Of a DNA stretch of 64,000 nucleotides, positions 7,782 through 16,314 are shown piece by piece. The DNA is from Micromonospora sonchi. GTDB lineage: Bacteria > Actinomycetota > Actinomycetes > Mycobacteriales > Micromonosporaceae. The translations under genes and the position numbers were made by a program. Every line of letters begins with the position of its first letter. The stretch's first letter is position 1. The stretch is from positions 62,001 through 126,000 of the forward strand of contig NZ_BMNB01000017.1 in NCBI RefSeq assembly GCF_014646235.1. Reading direction: 5' to 3'. The notes beneath the pieces are model-generated. The model was not told where the DNA came from. It saw only the letters and a list, made by a program, of their open reading frames with translations, and did no database searches.

Positions 7782-8602
7782 CCCGGCGAGTGCTGATCAC
7801 CAACGACGACGGCATCGACGCACCCGGCATCCAGGCGCTGGCCCGAGCGGCGGTCGACCGGGGGTACGACGTGGTGGTCGCCGCACCGCTGGAGGAGGCG
7901 AGCGGGACCAGCGCCGCGATGAGCGCCGTGGAGCGGGACGGGCAGGTGGTGGTCCGCGAGCACCCGCTGCCGGGGCTGGACGGGGTGCCGGCTTTCGGGG
8001 TGGGCGGCTCCCCCGGCTTCATCGCGCTCATCGCCGTGCACGGCGCTTTCGGGCCGCCACCGGCGGTGCTGCTGTCCGGCATCAACCGAGGCGCCAACGC
8101 GGGTCGCGCCGTGCTGCACTCCGGCACGGTGGGCGCCGCGTTCACGGCCACCGCCAACGGCTGTCGGGCCATGGCGGTGTCGCTGGACGTGTTGTCGGTG
8201 GGTGAGGCCACCGCGGTCAGCGGAGGCGCCGCGGTGGCTGCCGCCGACCGGGTACGCGACGCCGACCGGCACTGGGCGACCGCTGCCCGGGTCGCCCTGG
8301 ACCTGCTGCCCCGGCTGACCACCGGGCCGACGGAGAGCGTGCTGAACGTCAACGCGCCGGACCTGCCGTTCGAGCGGCTACGCGGGGTCCGACGAGGCAC
8401 CCTGGCCGCCTTCGGTCAGGTGCAGATGACCGTCGCCGAATCCGGCCACGGCTTCGTGCGTACCTCGTTGGAGGAGCCGGGTGAGGTGGTGCAGCCCGGA
8501 ACCGACCTGGCCCTGCTCGCCGAGGGATACGCCTCGGTGACGGCGGTGCGGGCGGTCACCGAGGCGACCGACGTCGACCTGTCGGATCTGGACGTCGGCT
8601 GA
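7778..8602 (+). CDS. surE: SurE-like 5'/3'-nucleotidase
   Basis: The 274-residue protein starts MTRRVLITNDDGIDAPGI, with the paired Asp residues that bind the divalent metal, and contains VLLSGINRGANAGRAVLHSGTVGAA, the SurE core with its Asn ligand. SurE enzymes dephosphorylate nucleoside monophosphates and are linked to stationary-phase survival. The usual GTPADC loop reads GGSPGFIALIAVHG here, which suggests altered specificity. It overlaps the PfkB gene by 4 bases, and the pair may form a sugar/nucleotide phosphate salvage unit (inference). It runs convergently into the STAS gene with a 4-base gap and no visible terminator. Confidence 0.85.
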   Translation: MTRRVLITNDDGIDAPGIQALARAAVDRGYDVVVAAPLEEASGTSAAMSAVERDGQVVVREHPLPGLDGVPAFGVGGSPGFIALIAVHGAFGPPPAVLLSGINRGANAGRAVLHSGTVGAAFTATANGCRAMAVSLDVLSVGEATAVSGGAAVAAADRVRDADRHWATAARVALDLLPRLTTGPTESVLNVNAPDLPFERLRGVRRGTLAAFGQVQMTVAESGHGFVRTSLEEPGEVVQPGTDLALLAEGYASVTAVRAVTEATDVDLSDLDVG

Positions 8603-8606
8603 GAAC

Positions 8607-8972
8607 TCAGGCGCCGGGCAGGACCTCCGGGGTGGCGGCGGCGCCGGCGTAGTAGGGCTCGGGCGCACCGAAGAGACCGAGCAGGCCGGTCACCCAGAGC
8701 TGCCGGTGCACGAACCGACTCGGCTCGGTGACGACCAGTTTCACGCCGCTGACCTCGGCGGTCTGGAAGCCGGCGACCATCGCGCTGATGCCGACCGAGT
8801 CGATGAAGGTGACCAGCCGCATGTTGAGCTCGATCCGGGCCGGGCGCCCCTTGGCCAACACCTCGGCGATGGATTCTTTCACCTCGTACGCGGTGTCGAC
8901 GTCGATCTCGCCTCGAGGGGCGATCTCGATGACACCACCGGGCCGAACCGTCTGCAGGATCGACAGGCTCAC
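8607..8972 (-). CDS. STAS-domain anti-sigma factor antagonist
   Basis: The 121-residue single-domain protein begins VSLSILQTVRPGGVIEIAPR. It contains FIDSVGISAMVAGF, the STAS phosphoacceptor loop with the conserved DS pair (D-S-V-G-I). Such proteins bind RsbW/SpoIIAB-type kinases and release a sigma factor when unphosphorylated. The GTG start is preceded by GGAGGTG. No partner kinase or sigma gene is next to it, so it is an orphan antagonist. Confidence 0.85.
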   Translation of the reverse strand: MSLSILQTVRPGGVIEIAPRGEIDVDTAYEVKESIAEVLAKGRPARIELNMRLVTFIDSVGISAMVAGFQTAEVSGVKLVVTEPSRFVHRQLWVTGLLGLFGAPEPYYAGAAATPEVLPGA

Positions 8973-9515
8973 GCGAGCACCTCCACTCGCCCGTCCGACG
9001 GGCACCTCATCAGTACGCGGGCCGCGACCGAGAGTATTCCTCCAACCGCCTCGGTCGCCACCCTTCGGGATGAGCAATTCGCGGATACGGACACGCCAAA
9101 AGCTCCATATCCGGACCTTCCAGGACCAATGTACTTGACGTCGGATGGGGTCACCCACGCCGCCGAACCAGGGTAGCGGCCCAACGCCGCCCCGGCAGCG
9201 ATCCGACGTACCGGCGTGCCCCACGCCCGGCCCGGCAGCCCGGTGGCCACCGGCGCGGCCGGCGCGGTGTGCCCAGCATCACCGGTGACCTGAGGTGACC
9301 CGCCGACCGCTGACGGCGTCTCGTGCGCGTGGTCGTCGTGCCCCAGCGTCGGGTTGCGCGAGCGCGGGGCTCGCGACGGTGGGGTTTGCGACGGTGGGGT
9401 TTGCGACGGCAGCCGGCGGGGCACAGCTTGCCATGGCTAGCCGCCGCACCCGGGCAAGCCGCCGAGGAGGTCTGATGTGGGCACCGGCCTCGGCACTGTC
9501 GAGGAGGGAGCCCTC
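8973..9515. other. Intergenic stretch without a supported gene
   Basis: I see no frame with gene-like codon use on either strand. The stretch should hold the promoter of the STAS gene (leftward) and of the 9516 gene (rightward), and it contains a short tandem repeat at 9373-9409. Confidence 0.5.
9373..9409. repeat. 15-bp tandem repeat
   Basis: The unit GCGACGGTGGGGTTT occurs twice in a row (9373-9402), followed by a partial third copy. Confidence 0.8.
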
Positions 9516-9920
9516 ATGATCGGAACCAACCTGTTGGAGCGCCGCAGCAAGCCGGAGCGGATCGCCGACCAGGCCTGGCAACACCTCGCCTCGGCCGTCA
9601 ACACCGCGGGCGACAGCATTCGCGACACCGCCCGCTCGGCCCGGCACACCTCCGCCAACCTCGCCGACGACGCCGGTGACCTGGTCGGGTCGGCGGCCGA
9701 GGAGGCCCGCCGCCGGGCCACCCGCGCCTTCGACGCGCTGGCCGGGCGCAGTCCCGCACTACCCTGGACGCTGCTGATCGGCGCGGCCCTGGTCGGTGCC
9801 GCGATCGGCTGGGCCGCGGGCACCGCGGCGCGGGCCGCCGGCAGCCACGATCGCGCCGCCGACGACATCGAGTTCGTCGACGTGCAGCGCCCCGACTCCC
9901 CCGCCGAGACCGACCGCTGA
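9516..9920 (+). CDS. Small helical membrane protein, unknown function
   Basis: The 134-residue product has an amphipathic, Ala/Asp/Arg-rich helical N-terminal half (QHLASAVNTAGDSIRDTARS, YtxH/apolipoprotein-like character). One membrane segment follows (PWTLLIGAALVGAAIGWAAG, about 86-108), then a short acidic tail. The ATG at 9516 has GAGGAGGGAG directly upstream; a GTG at 9477 is less likely. A strong hairpin follows. It may work at the membrane surface in stress, since the next gene encodes a BON-domain protein, but that is only context. Confidence 0.7.
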   Translation: MIGTNLLERRSKPERIADQAWQHLASAVNTAGDSIRDTARSARHTSANLADDAGDLVGSAAEEARRRATRAFDALAGRSPALPWTLLIGAALVGAAIGWAAGTAARAAGSHDRAADDIEFVDVQRPDSPAETDR

Positions 9921-9944
9921 CGCCGCGCGGTCACGCCCGCTGTC

Positions 9945-9973
9945 CCGCCCTCACCCCGTCCGGGTGAGGGCGG
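9945..9973 (+). terminator. Hairpin terminator
   Basis: CCGCCCTCACCC (9945-9956) pairs perfectly with 9962-9973 around a 5-base loop. Confidence 0.7.
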
Positions 9974-10080
9974 CTCACCTGAACAGCCACCAGCATCGCT
10001 TGCGGCGGATCCGGATCCTGGTCCGCCACCGCGACACGCCCCGGACGCCGGTCCCGCCCGGCGAGGGAAGGAGCGAGGCG

Positions 10081-10779
10081 ATGGCCGACATCTCGACGAT
10101 CAACCGCATCGACCGGATCGATCAGGAGACCAGATCCGCGGTGCTCGACGAACTCGACTGGGAACCCCGGGTACGCCCACACGAGATCGGGGTAACCGTC
10201 ACCGAGGGCGTGGTGACGCTGACCGGGCGGGTGGACAGCTACGCCAAGAAGTGGGCGGCGGAGCGGGCCGCACACCGGGTCGGGCAGGTCCGCGCAGTCG
10301 CCAACGACCTGACGGTACGGCTGGCCACCGGTGCGGAACGGGCCGACCCGGAGATCGCCGCGGCCGTCGGACACGCCCTGGAGTGGCACGCGTTCGTGCC
10401 GGTCGAGCAGCTGGAGATCACGGTCTCCCAGGGCTGGGTGACCCTGGACGGCGAGGTCGAGTGGGAGTACCAGCGCCGCGCCGCGGAGCAGGCGATCGGC
10501 CAGCTGACCGGCGTACGCGGCGTCAGCAACGGCATCACCGTCCGGCCCGCGGTACGCCCCGACGGCGGCCGGCTGGCCCAGCGCATCGTCGACGCGCTGG
10601 CCCGCCACCGGGCCACCGACGCCGAGCGCGTCACGGTACGCGTACACGGTGACACGGTGCTGCTGGGCGGGCTGGTGCACTCGATGCCCGAACGCGCCGA
10701 GGTGGAGCAGGTCGCCTGGTCCGCCCCGGGCATCCGGGAGGTGCAGAACCACATCGCGGTCGCCCCGATCCTGCACTGA
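10081..10779 (+). CDS. Triple BON-domain protein
   Basis: The 232-residue protein carries three successive BON modules at about 20-85, 90-155 and 165-230. They are recognisable by the repeated pattern VTLTGRVDS, VTLDGEVEW, VLLGGLVHS, each followed by an Ala/Glu helix and a V..V.N.I strand (GQVRAVANDLTV, TGVRGVSNGITV, PGIREVQNHIAV). BON domains bind phospholipid or other envelope ligands, and related proteins are stress induced. There is no signal peptide, so it is likely cytoplasmic or membrane-peripheral. GGGAAGGAG precedes the ATG. It converges on the large LuxR gene. Confidence 0.85.
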   Translation: MADISTINRIDRIDQETRSAVLDELDWEPRVRPHEIGVTVTEGVVTLTGRVDSYAKKWAAERAAHRVGQVRAVANDLTVRLATGAERADPEIAAAVGHALEWHAFVPVEQLEITVSQGWVTLDGEVEWEYQRRAAEQAIGQLTGVRGVSNGITVRPAVRPDGGRLAQRIVDALARHRATDAERVTVRVHGDTVLLGGLVHSMPERAEVEQVAWSAPGIREVQNHIAVAPILH

Positions 10780-10820
10780 ACCGGTAAACCCGATCCAGCA
10801 CTGACCGGGAAAGGGATGGG

Positions 10821-13664
10821 TCAGATGAGGTGGAGGGCGCGGGCGCGGCGGACGGCGTCGCGGCGGCGGACGGCGCCGAGCTTGCGGTAGATGTTGCGCA
10901 CGTGTGTCTTGACGGTGTTCACCGAGACGGACAACTCGGCTGCGATCTCCACGTTGGACAGGATGCTCTGCAGGTAGCGCAGGATGATCAGCTCCCGCTC
11001 GGTCAGCGGCTCGTCGAGCGGTGCCACCAAAGCGCCGGCCGGAGCCCGTTCGGCCGGCACCTCGACGGCCCGGACCAGGTCGCTGACCATCGACCAGTGC
11101 GCCGTACCGGCGTCCAGCCGAGCGCTCAGCAGGGCCCGCAGCCCCGGCTCGCCTCGCGTGAACGGCCGGCGGTGGCCGTCCGGGGCGGCCAGGTCGAGCG
11201 CCCGTTCCAGGGTCCGGCCAGCACGCCGATCGTCACCGTCCCCTGCGGCGAGCAGCGCGTCCAGCAGGGCGGCGTCGAGGCGTACCGGAAGCGGCCAGGC
11301 GTCCGCCGGCGCGGCGTCCCAGTCCGGTAGCAGGCGGGCTGCGGCACGGGGATCGCCGGCCCGCCACTCGGTCCGGGCCGCCGCGACGGCCAACGCCACG
11401 TCCGACCCCAGCACGGCGCCATCGGGCTCGGCCGGCGAGCCGGACACCGGGGCAGGTGGTGGGTGGGGAGTCGGGGGGTCGGGACGGTGCGGCGGGGGCT
11501 GCTGGGCGGCGGCCAGGTCGCGGGCGGTCCGGGTGTCGTCTCGGGCACTGTGCAGGTCCACCTCGGCGGCCCGCAGCCACGTGTCCACGTCAGCACAAAG
11601 ACCCGTCGCAGCGGCCGGTGTGCCGGAGCGGTCCGACCATTGGGCGCGGGCCGCCACCAGGACTCGGTGGGCAGCGGCCAGGTCACCCTCGTCGGAGCGC
11701 AGGTGAGCGGCGCACCAGGCGGCCACCGCGCCGGCCGGCGGCTCCCGCGTGGCTGCCGTGGCCAGCGTGAGGTTCGCCTCCGCCTCCGTCGGCTCGTCCC
11801 GGTGCAGCGCCACCAGGGCCAGCGCCAGATAGGCGTACCCGCAGTCGACCCGCGCCGACCAGCCCTGGCAGGGTGGCAGGGCCAGGGCGGCGCGAGCCGC
11901 CTCCTCGGCCGCCCGCAACTCGCCGCGTACCGCCGCGAGCAGGGCCCACCGGCTGGCGCAGACCAGCTCGGTGCGCAGGCGTCCCGCCTCCCGCGCCGCC
12001 GTCAGCGCCGCCGCGAATCCGGCCGCCGCCCCGTCCAGGTCGCCCGCGTCCAGCGCGAGCAGGGCCAACGCGGTGCCGGCCACCGCCCGCACGTCGGCGT
12101 CACCGCCCGCGTCGGCCCGAGGCTCCCCGACGGCCGGAGCGGCGTCGCGGGTGGCGAGCAGCCGGGCGGCGGCGGCGCGTACCGCCTCGGCCTCGCCGGC
12201 CAGTCGGGCCTGGACGAGTTCGACCACGGCGACCAGGCGCCCGAACCGGGCCCGGCGCGGTTCCGGCAGGGATCGTGCGTGCGCGGTGGCCAGCCGCAGG
12301 TGCTCCCGGGTGGCGTCGGCATCGCCGTCGAGCGCCCGCTGGACGGCAGCGGCCAGCGCCAGTTCCGGGGCATCCGCCACCACCTCCGTCGGGGCCGGTG
12401 CGGGCGGCGCGGTGGTGGGGACGATCCGGTCGTACGGCACGAGGTCCGGCCACCGGGTCACGAACAGGTCGGTGGCCCGCGTCCAGTCCCCACCGGCGAA
12501 CGCGTGACGCAGCGCGTCGACCGGGCGGCCGTTGCCGTCGTACCAGCCCGCCGCGCGCAGGTGCAGGTCGCGCAGCTCCTCGGCCGGCAGCCGGCCCAGT
12601 TCGCGCCGCAGCAGGTCGGCCAGGAGCGGTGGGCACCGATACCACGCCGGACGGCCACCGTCGTGGTGGAGCAGGCCGGCGTTCTCCGCGAGCGCGCTCA
12701 GCCGGGTCTCCGCGTCCGCGCCGCCGGTCAGCGCCTCGGCGAGTCCCGCACACATCGTGTCCGCGACCGCCGCCCGGCGCAGCAGCTCCCGGTCCGGCGC
12801 CTCCAGGCCGGCCAGCACCTCCTCGCGCAGGTAGCCGGCGATCTCCGGCTGGTCCGCGCCGAGTCCGGCGATCCAGCGCTGCGGGTCCGGCTGATCGCGC
12901 AGCGCGAGCGCGGCGATCCGCAGCGCCGCCGCCCACCCCTCGGTACGCTGCCGCAGCCGTCGCACCGCCGCGGCCGGCACCGCCACGCCGTGCGCGGTCA
13001 GCAGGTCGGCGATCTCGTCACCGGTGAAGGCCAGTTCATCCGGACCGATCTCGGTCAGCTCTCCGGCCAGCCGCAGCCGCTGCACGGCCAACGGCAGGTT
13101 GGCGCGCCCGGCCGCCACCAGACGCAGCCGCTGTTCGGTGTGACGCAACAGGAACTCCAGGCCGGTCAGCGCCGCTGGGTCGGTGATCCGGTGCAGGTCG
13201 TCCAGGATCAGCACGACCGGTCGTTCCCGGGCGGCGAGGGCCGCCGCGAGCACCTCCAGCTCGTCCGGTCGCGGGGCCCGGTCGGGCACCGGCGGCGCGG
13301 CGGCCGGATCGCCGTCGGGGTCCGCGACCGAGCGCAGCGCCGCCGCGAGGTACGTCCAGAAGCGGTCGCTGTCGTCCCCGAACTCCACGGATACCCAGGC
13401 CGGCGCCGGGGCGGCCGGGGCGGCCTCGACGGCGGCCCGGCGCCACGCAGCGAGCAGCGTCGTCTTGCCCCAGCCCGCCGGCGCGCGGAGCAGCGTCACC
13501 GGACGGGCCACCCCGTCGTCCAGCAGCCGGGCCAAGCGGGGCCGCAGGACGACCGGCTCGGGCGGCGCGGCGGGCGTCAGCCGGGACGCCAGCACGGGCG
13601 AGCCGGCCGTTCGCCGGGCCGTCGTGGCCCGGGCGGCGCTGCGGTCATCCGGCATCCGGCCCAC
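10821..13664 (-). CDS. Large MalT-like LuxR-family transcriptional regulator
   Basis: The roughly 947-residue protein has an N-terminal STAND-type ATPase (P-loop APAGWGKTTLLAAW near residue 60; VVLILDDLHRI as Walker B). A long helical Ala/Arg/Asp-rich TPR-like sensor region follows, then a C-terminal LuxR HTH (LTERELIILRYLQSILSNVE, then SVNTVKTHVRNIYRKLGA). MalT-type proteins bind a ligand, use ATP to oligomerise and activate promoters. The GTG at 13664 lies 6 bases from GGGGAGG; an ATG at 13655 and a GTG at 13670 are alternatives. A Pro-rich low-complexity insert (PPPHRPDPPTPHPPPAP) sits in the last third. Target genes are unknown; the adjacent BON and reductase genes are candidates. Confidence 0.85.
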   Translation of the reverse strand: MGRMPDDRSAARATTARRTAGSPVLASRLTPAAPPEPVVLRPRLARLLDDGVARPVTLLRAPAGWGKTTLLAAWRRAAVEAAPAAPAPAWVSVEFGDDSDRFWTYLAAALRSVADPDGDPAAAPPVPDRAPRPDELEVLAAALAARERPVVLILDDLHRITDPAALTGLEFLLRHTEQRLRLVAAGRANLPLAVQRLRLAGELTEIGPDELAFTGDEIADLLTAHGVAVPAAAVRRLRQRTEGWAAALRIAALALRDQPDPQRWIAGLGADQPEIAGYLREEVLAGLEAPDRELLRRAAVADTMCAGLAEALTGGADAETRLSALAENAGLLHHDGGRPAWYRCPPLLADLLRRELGRLPAEELRDLHLRAAGWYDGNGRPVDALRHAFAGGDWTRATDLFVTRWPDLVPYDRIVPTTAPPAPAPTEVVADAPELALAAAVQRALDGDADATREHLRLATAHARSLPEPRRARFGRLVAVVELVQARLAGEAEAVRAAAARLLATRDAAPAVGEPRADAGGDADVRAVAGTALALLALDAGDLDGAAAGFAAALTAAREAGRLRTELVCASRWALLAAVRGELRAAEEAARAALALPPCQGWSARVDCGYAYLALALVALHRDEPTEAEANLTLATAATREPPAGAVAAWCAAHLRSDEGDLAAAHRVLVAARAQWSDRSGTPAAATGLCADVDTWLRAAEVDLHSARDDTRTARDLAAAQQPPPHRPDPPTPHPPPAPVSGSPAEPDGAVLGSDVALAVAAARTEWRAGDPRAAARLLPDWDAAPADAWPLPVRLDAALLDALLAAGDGDDRRAGRTLERALDLAAPDGHRRPFTRGEPGLRALLSARLDAGTAHWSMVSDLVRAVEVPAERAPAGALVAPLDEPLTERELIILRYLQSILSNVEIAAELSVSVNTVKTHVRNIYRKLGAVRRRDAVRRARALHLI

Positions 13665-13839
13665 CCCCACCTCCCCGGGCCCTGTGCCAGCGGTTACCCC
13701 ACCCGGACCGGTTCACCCGTTCCGGGCGAGGACCGGTTCCCACGGGGAAGCCGACTCACCCCGAGATCGCTCGGCCTGCTCAGGCGCCGGGTGGACCTCG
13801 TTGGAGGCGGTCGATGCGCCGGGATGGGATGATCGCGAG

Positions 13840-15030
13840 ATGGCTACGGATCGGGCGTACGACATCGTGCTGTTCGGGGCGACCGGGTTCACCGGTGGGC
13901 TCACCGCGGAATACCTGGCCCGGCACGCCCCGCCCGGGCTGCGCTGGGCGATCGCCGGGCGCAACCCGGACAAGCTGGCCCGGGTCCGGGAGCGGTTGGT
14001 TGCCATCGAGCCGGCCCTGGTCGGGTTGCCGCTGCTCACCGCCGACGTCACCGATCCGGCGTCGCTGCGTGCCGTGGCCGACGAGGCCCGGGTGGTGGCC
14101 AGCACCGTCGGGCCGTACGTCCATCATGGGGAGCCGTTGGTGGCCGCCTGCGCCGCCGCCGGCACCGACTACCTCGACCTCGCCGGCGAGCCGGAGTTCG
14201 TCGACCTGATGTATCTGCGCCACCACGCCGAGGCGGTCCGCACGGGTGCCCGGCTGGTGCACTCCTGCGGCTTCGACTCCGCCCCGCACGACCTAGGCGT
14301 CTGGTTCACGATCAAGCAACTTCCCGCCGACGTGCCGATCACCGTGGACGGCTACGTTCAGGCAGGCGCGAGGTTCTCCGCCGGCACGTACCACTCGGTG
14401 CTCACCGCCTTCTCGCGTACCCGGCAGGCATCCCGCGCCGCCCGCGAACGCCGGGCGGTCGAGCCTCGCCCGGCCGACCGGCGGGTCCGCGCCGGGTCGG
14501 GCCGGCTGGCCCGATCGCGGGACCTGTCGGTCTGGTCGGTGCCGCTGCCCACCATCGACCCGCAGGTGGTCACCCGCTCCGCGGCGGCCCGCCCGGAGTA
14601 CGGGCCGGACTTCCGCTACCGCAACTTCGCCGGCATGAAGCGGTTGTCGACGGTGCTGGCCGCCGGCGCCGGTCTGGGTGCCCTGGTCGGGCTGGTGGCG
14701 CTGCCACCGACCCGACGTTGGCTGTTCGGCCGGCTCGCCTCCGGCCAGGGGCCGAGCGCCGAGCGGCGGGCCCGGTCGTGGTTCCGGATCCGCTTCGTCG
14801 GCACCGGCGGCGACCGGCGGGTGATCACCGAGGTGGCCGGCGGCGATCCCGGCTACGACGAGACCGCCAGGATTCTCGGCGAGTCCGCCCTCTGCCTGGC
14901 CCTGGACGACCTGCCACCGACGTCGGGTCAGGTCACGCCGGTCACCGCGATGGGCGACGCCCTGCTGCACCGCCTCACCTCCGTCGGCCTCACCTTCCGG
15001 GTGCTGGACGAAGGAGGGGCCCCCTCTTAA
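13840..15030 (+). CDS. Saccharopine dehydrogenase-like NADP-binding reductase (trans-acting enoyl reductase type)
   Basis: The 396-residue protein has an N-terminal Rossmann motif (IVLFGATGFTGGLTAEYLA) followed by GRNPDKLARV, VVASTVGPYVHHGEPLV and HSCGFDSAPHDLGVW. These are typical of the mycobacterial Rv2449c/Rv2953 trans-acting enoyl reductase group. A membrane-associated hydrophobic stretch lies near residue 275 (LAAGAGLGALVGLVALPP). It probably reduces a lipid or polyketide intermediate; the substrate is unknown. The last codons (EGGAPS and stop TAA) are encoded by dispersed repeat copy 2, so the repeat supplies the stop codon and the native C-terminus may have been altered. Confidence 0.8.
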   Translation: MATDRAYDIVLFGATGFTGGLTAEYLARHAPPGLRWAIAGRNPDKLARVRERLVAIEPALVGLPLLTADVTDPASLRAVADEARVVASTVGPYVHHGEPLVAACAAAGTDYLDLAGEPEFVDLMYLRHHAEAVRTGARLVHSCGFDSAPHDLGVWFTIKQLPADVPITVDGYVQAGARFSAGTYHSVLTAFSRTRQASRAARERRAVEPRPADRRVRAGSGRLARSRDLSVWSVPLPTIDPQVVTRSAAARPEYGPDFRYRNFAGMKRLSTVLAAGAGLGALVGLVALPPTRRWLFGRLASGQGPSAERRARSWFRIRFVGTGGDRRVITEVAGGDPGYDETARILGESALCLALDDLPPTSGQVTPVTAMGDALLHRLTSVGLTFRVLDEGGAPS

Positions 15031-15062
15031 CGCCTGCGGTAGAGAAAGGGCCCCCTTTTAAC
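15011..15062. repeat. GGGGCCCC-type dispersed repeat, copy 2
   Basis: AAGGAGGGGCCCCCTCTTAA, then the core CGCCTGCGGTAGAG and a second half AAAGGGCCCCCTTTTAACA. It overlaps the 3' end of the upstream reductase gene. Confidence 0.85.
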
Positions 15063-15103
15063 ACCGCGCCCGGTGCCGCAGCGACACGGCCGGGCGGACC
15101 GGG

Positions 15104-15134
15104 TTGACCCTCGACCTGGTCGAGGCCACAGGAT
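15104..15134 (+). promoter_or_regulatory. MerR-type promoter with operator dyad
   Basis: TTGACC (15104-15109) and CAGGAT (15129-15134) are spaced 19 bases, the over-long spacing typical of MerR-controlled promoters. A perfect dyad, CCTCGACC-T-GGTCGAGG (15109-15125), fills the spacer. Predicted transcription would start at or next to the GTG at 15142. It points to autoregulation of the MerR-clamp gene. Confidence 0.7.
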
Positions 15135-15141
15135 CAACGGC

Positions 15142-16236
15142 GTGGAGAGTGACCTGCGCAGCATCGGCGAGTTGGCCCGGGCCAGCGGGCTGACCGTGAG
15201 CGCCCTGCGGTTCTACGACCGTTCGGGCGTCCTGATCCCGGCCTTCGTCGACCCGGTCACCGGCTACCGCTGGTACACCGACGAGCAGGTGGCCCCGGCC
15301 CGGCTGGTTGCCGGCCTGCGCCGGGTCGGGATGCCGCTGGCCGAGATCACGGCCGCGGTGCGGCACCGCCGCGAGCCGGCCGTGATCGGCCGGCTGCTCG
15401 ACGGGCACCTGCGCCGGCTCGAGGCCGGTCTCGCCGACGCCCGCCGCGAACTCTCCCGGGTCCGTACGCTGCTCGATCCGGAGGAACCAATGACCACCCG
15501 ACTCGCCCTGTCCCCGGCTGACCTCGCCGCCGCCGTCGACGCCGTCCGCTTCGCGGTGGGCGACGATCCCGACCTGCCGATGCTGGCCGGCGTGTTGTTC
15601 GACGTGGCCGACGACGGTCTGAGGCTGGTCGCCACCGACCGGCACCGGCTCGCGGTGGCCCGGTCGGATGGCGCGCCGGTCGGCCCGCCGGTGCGGGCGC
15701 TCGCCCCGGTCACCTTCGTCGACGAGGTACGGGCACTGCTGGAATCGGCGGCCGGCGGCACGCCGCAGGCGCACCTGACCGTGACCGGGTCGACCGTGAC
15801 GGTGTCCGTCGGCGACCGGTCGGCCTCCGCTGCTGGCCTGCCCTACGACTTCCCCGACTACGGGCGCCTGCTGCGTGACGCGTCCTCCGGCGCACCGACC
15901 CGTCGGGTCCCGGTCGACGTGCCGGCGCTGCGGGAGACGCTCGCCGACGGGCGTGCCCCGGTGGTGGTCCGGGAACATGGCGGGGTGCGGCACGAGGTGA
16001 CCGCCCTTGGCCTCGACGACCAGGGCGAGCTGCGGATCCTCGGCGACGACGACCTCGCCGTGGACGAGCCGGGCCTGCTGCGGGTCGGGGTGAACCGCGA
16101 GTACCTGTTGGAGGCGCTGGCGGCCGGCGGCCGGGGCCAACTGGTGTTGGAGCTGGACGGCCCGATCACCCCACTGGCGATCCGCCGCCCGGACGACGAG
16201 GACGCCTTCTCCATCCTGATGCCGATCCGCCTCTGA
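15142..16236 (+). CDS. MerR regulator fused to a DNA polymerase III beta-clamp-like domain
   Basis: The 364-residue protein has a MerR winged helix at about 5-75 (SIGELARASGLTVSALRFYD, then VTGYRWYTDEQV) and a coiled dimerisation helix to about 115. From about 120 to the end it has a DnaN-like part (DLAAAVDAVRFAV, GLRLVATDRHRLAVAR, FPDYGRLL, VGVNREYLLEAL, TPLAIRRPDDEDAFSILMPI). This resembles two of the clamp's three domains. MerR proteins twist long-spacer promoters; the clamp-like part usually would hold DNA or bind protein peptides and may be the sensor here. The spacing of the dyad promoter predicts a leaderless or near-leaderless mRNA and self-control. The fusion is seen directly; its ligand is unknown. 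Confidence 0.85.
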   Translation: MESDLRSIGELARASGLTVSALRFYDRSGVLIPAFVDPVTGYRWYTDEQVAPARLVAGLRRVGMPLAEITAAVRHRREPAVIGRLLDGHLRRLEAGLADARRELSRVRTLLDPEEPMTTRLALSPADLAAAVDAVRFAVGDDPDLPMLAGVLFDVADDGLRLVATDRHRLAVARSDGAPVGPPVRALAPVTFVDEVRALLESAAGGTPQAHLTVTGSTVTVSVGDRSASAAGLPYDFPDYGRLLRDASSGAPTRRVPVDVPALRETLADGRAPVVVREHGGVRHEVTALGLDDQGELRILGDDDLAVDEPGLLRVGVNREYLLEALAAGGRGQLVLELDGPITPLAIRRPDDEDAFSILMPIRL

Positions 16237-16314
16237 CCGTCGACGGTGCGATCCGGGCTCGGCGGTAGCATCTGAGAGTCCACCCGACTCCCGGACGGAG
16301 GCGTACGGAGCAGC

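Noticed and set aside
8969..9424. 151-codon minus-strand frame upstream of the STAS gene
   Set aside because: The sequence is Pro/Ser/Arg-rich with repeat-derived residues, has no domain and overlaps the STAS start region.
11463..13832. 789-codon plus-strand frame opposite the LuxR regulator
   Set aside because: Composition is Arg/Gly/Gln-rich nonsense typical of antisense frames in GC-rich genes; the minus strand has P-loop and LuxR HTH motifs.
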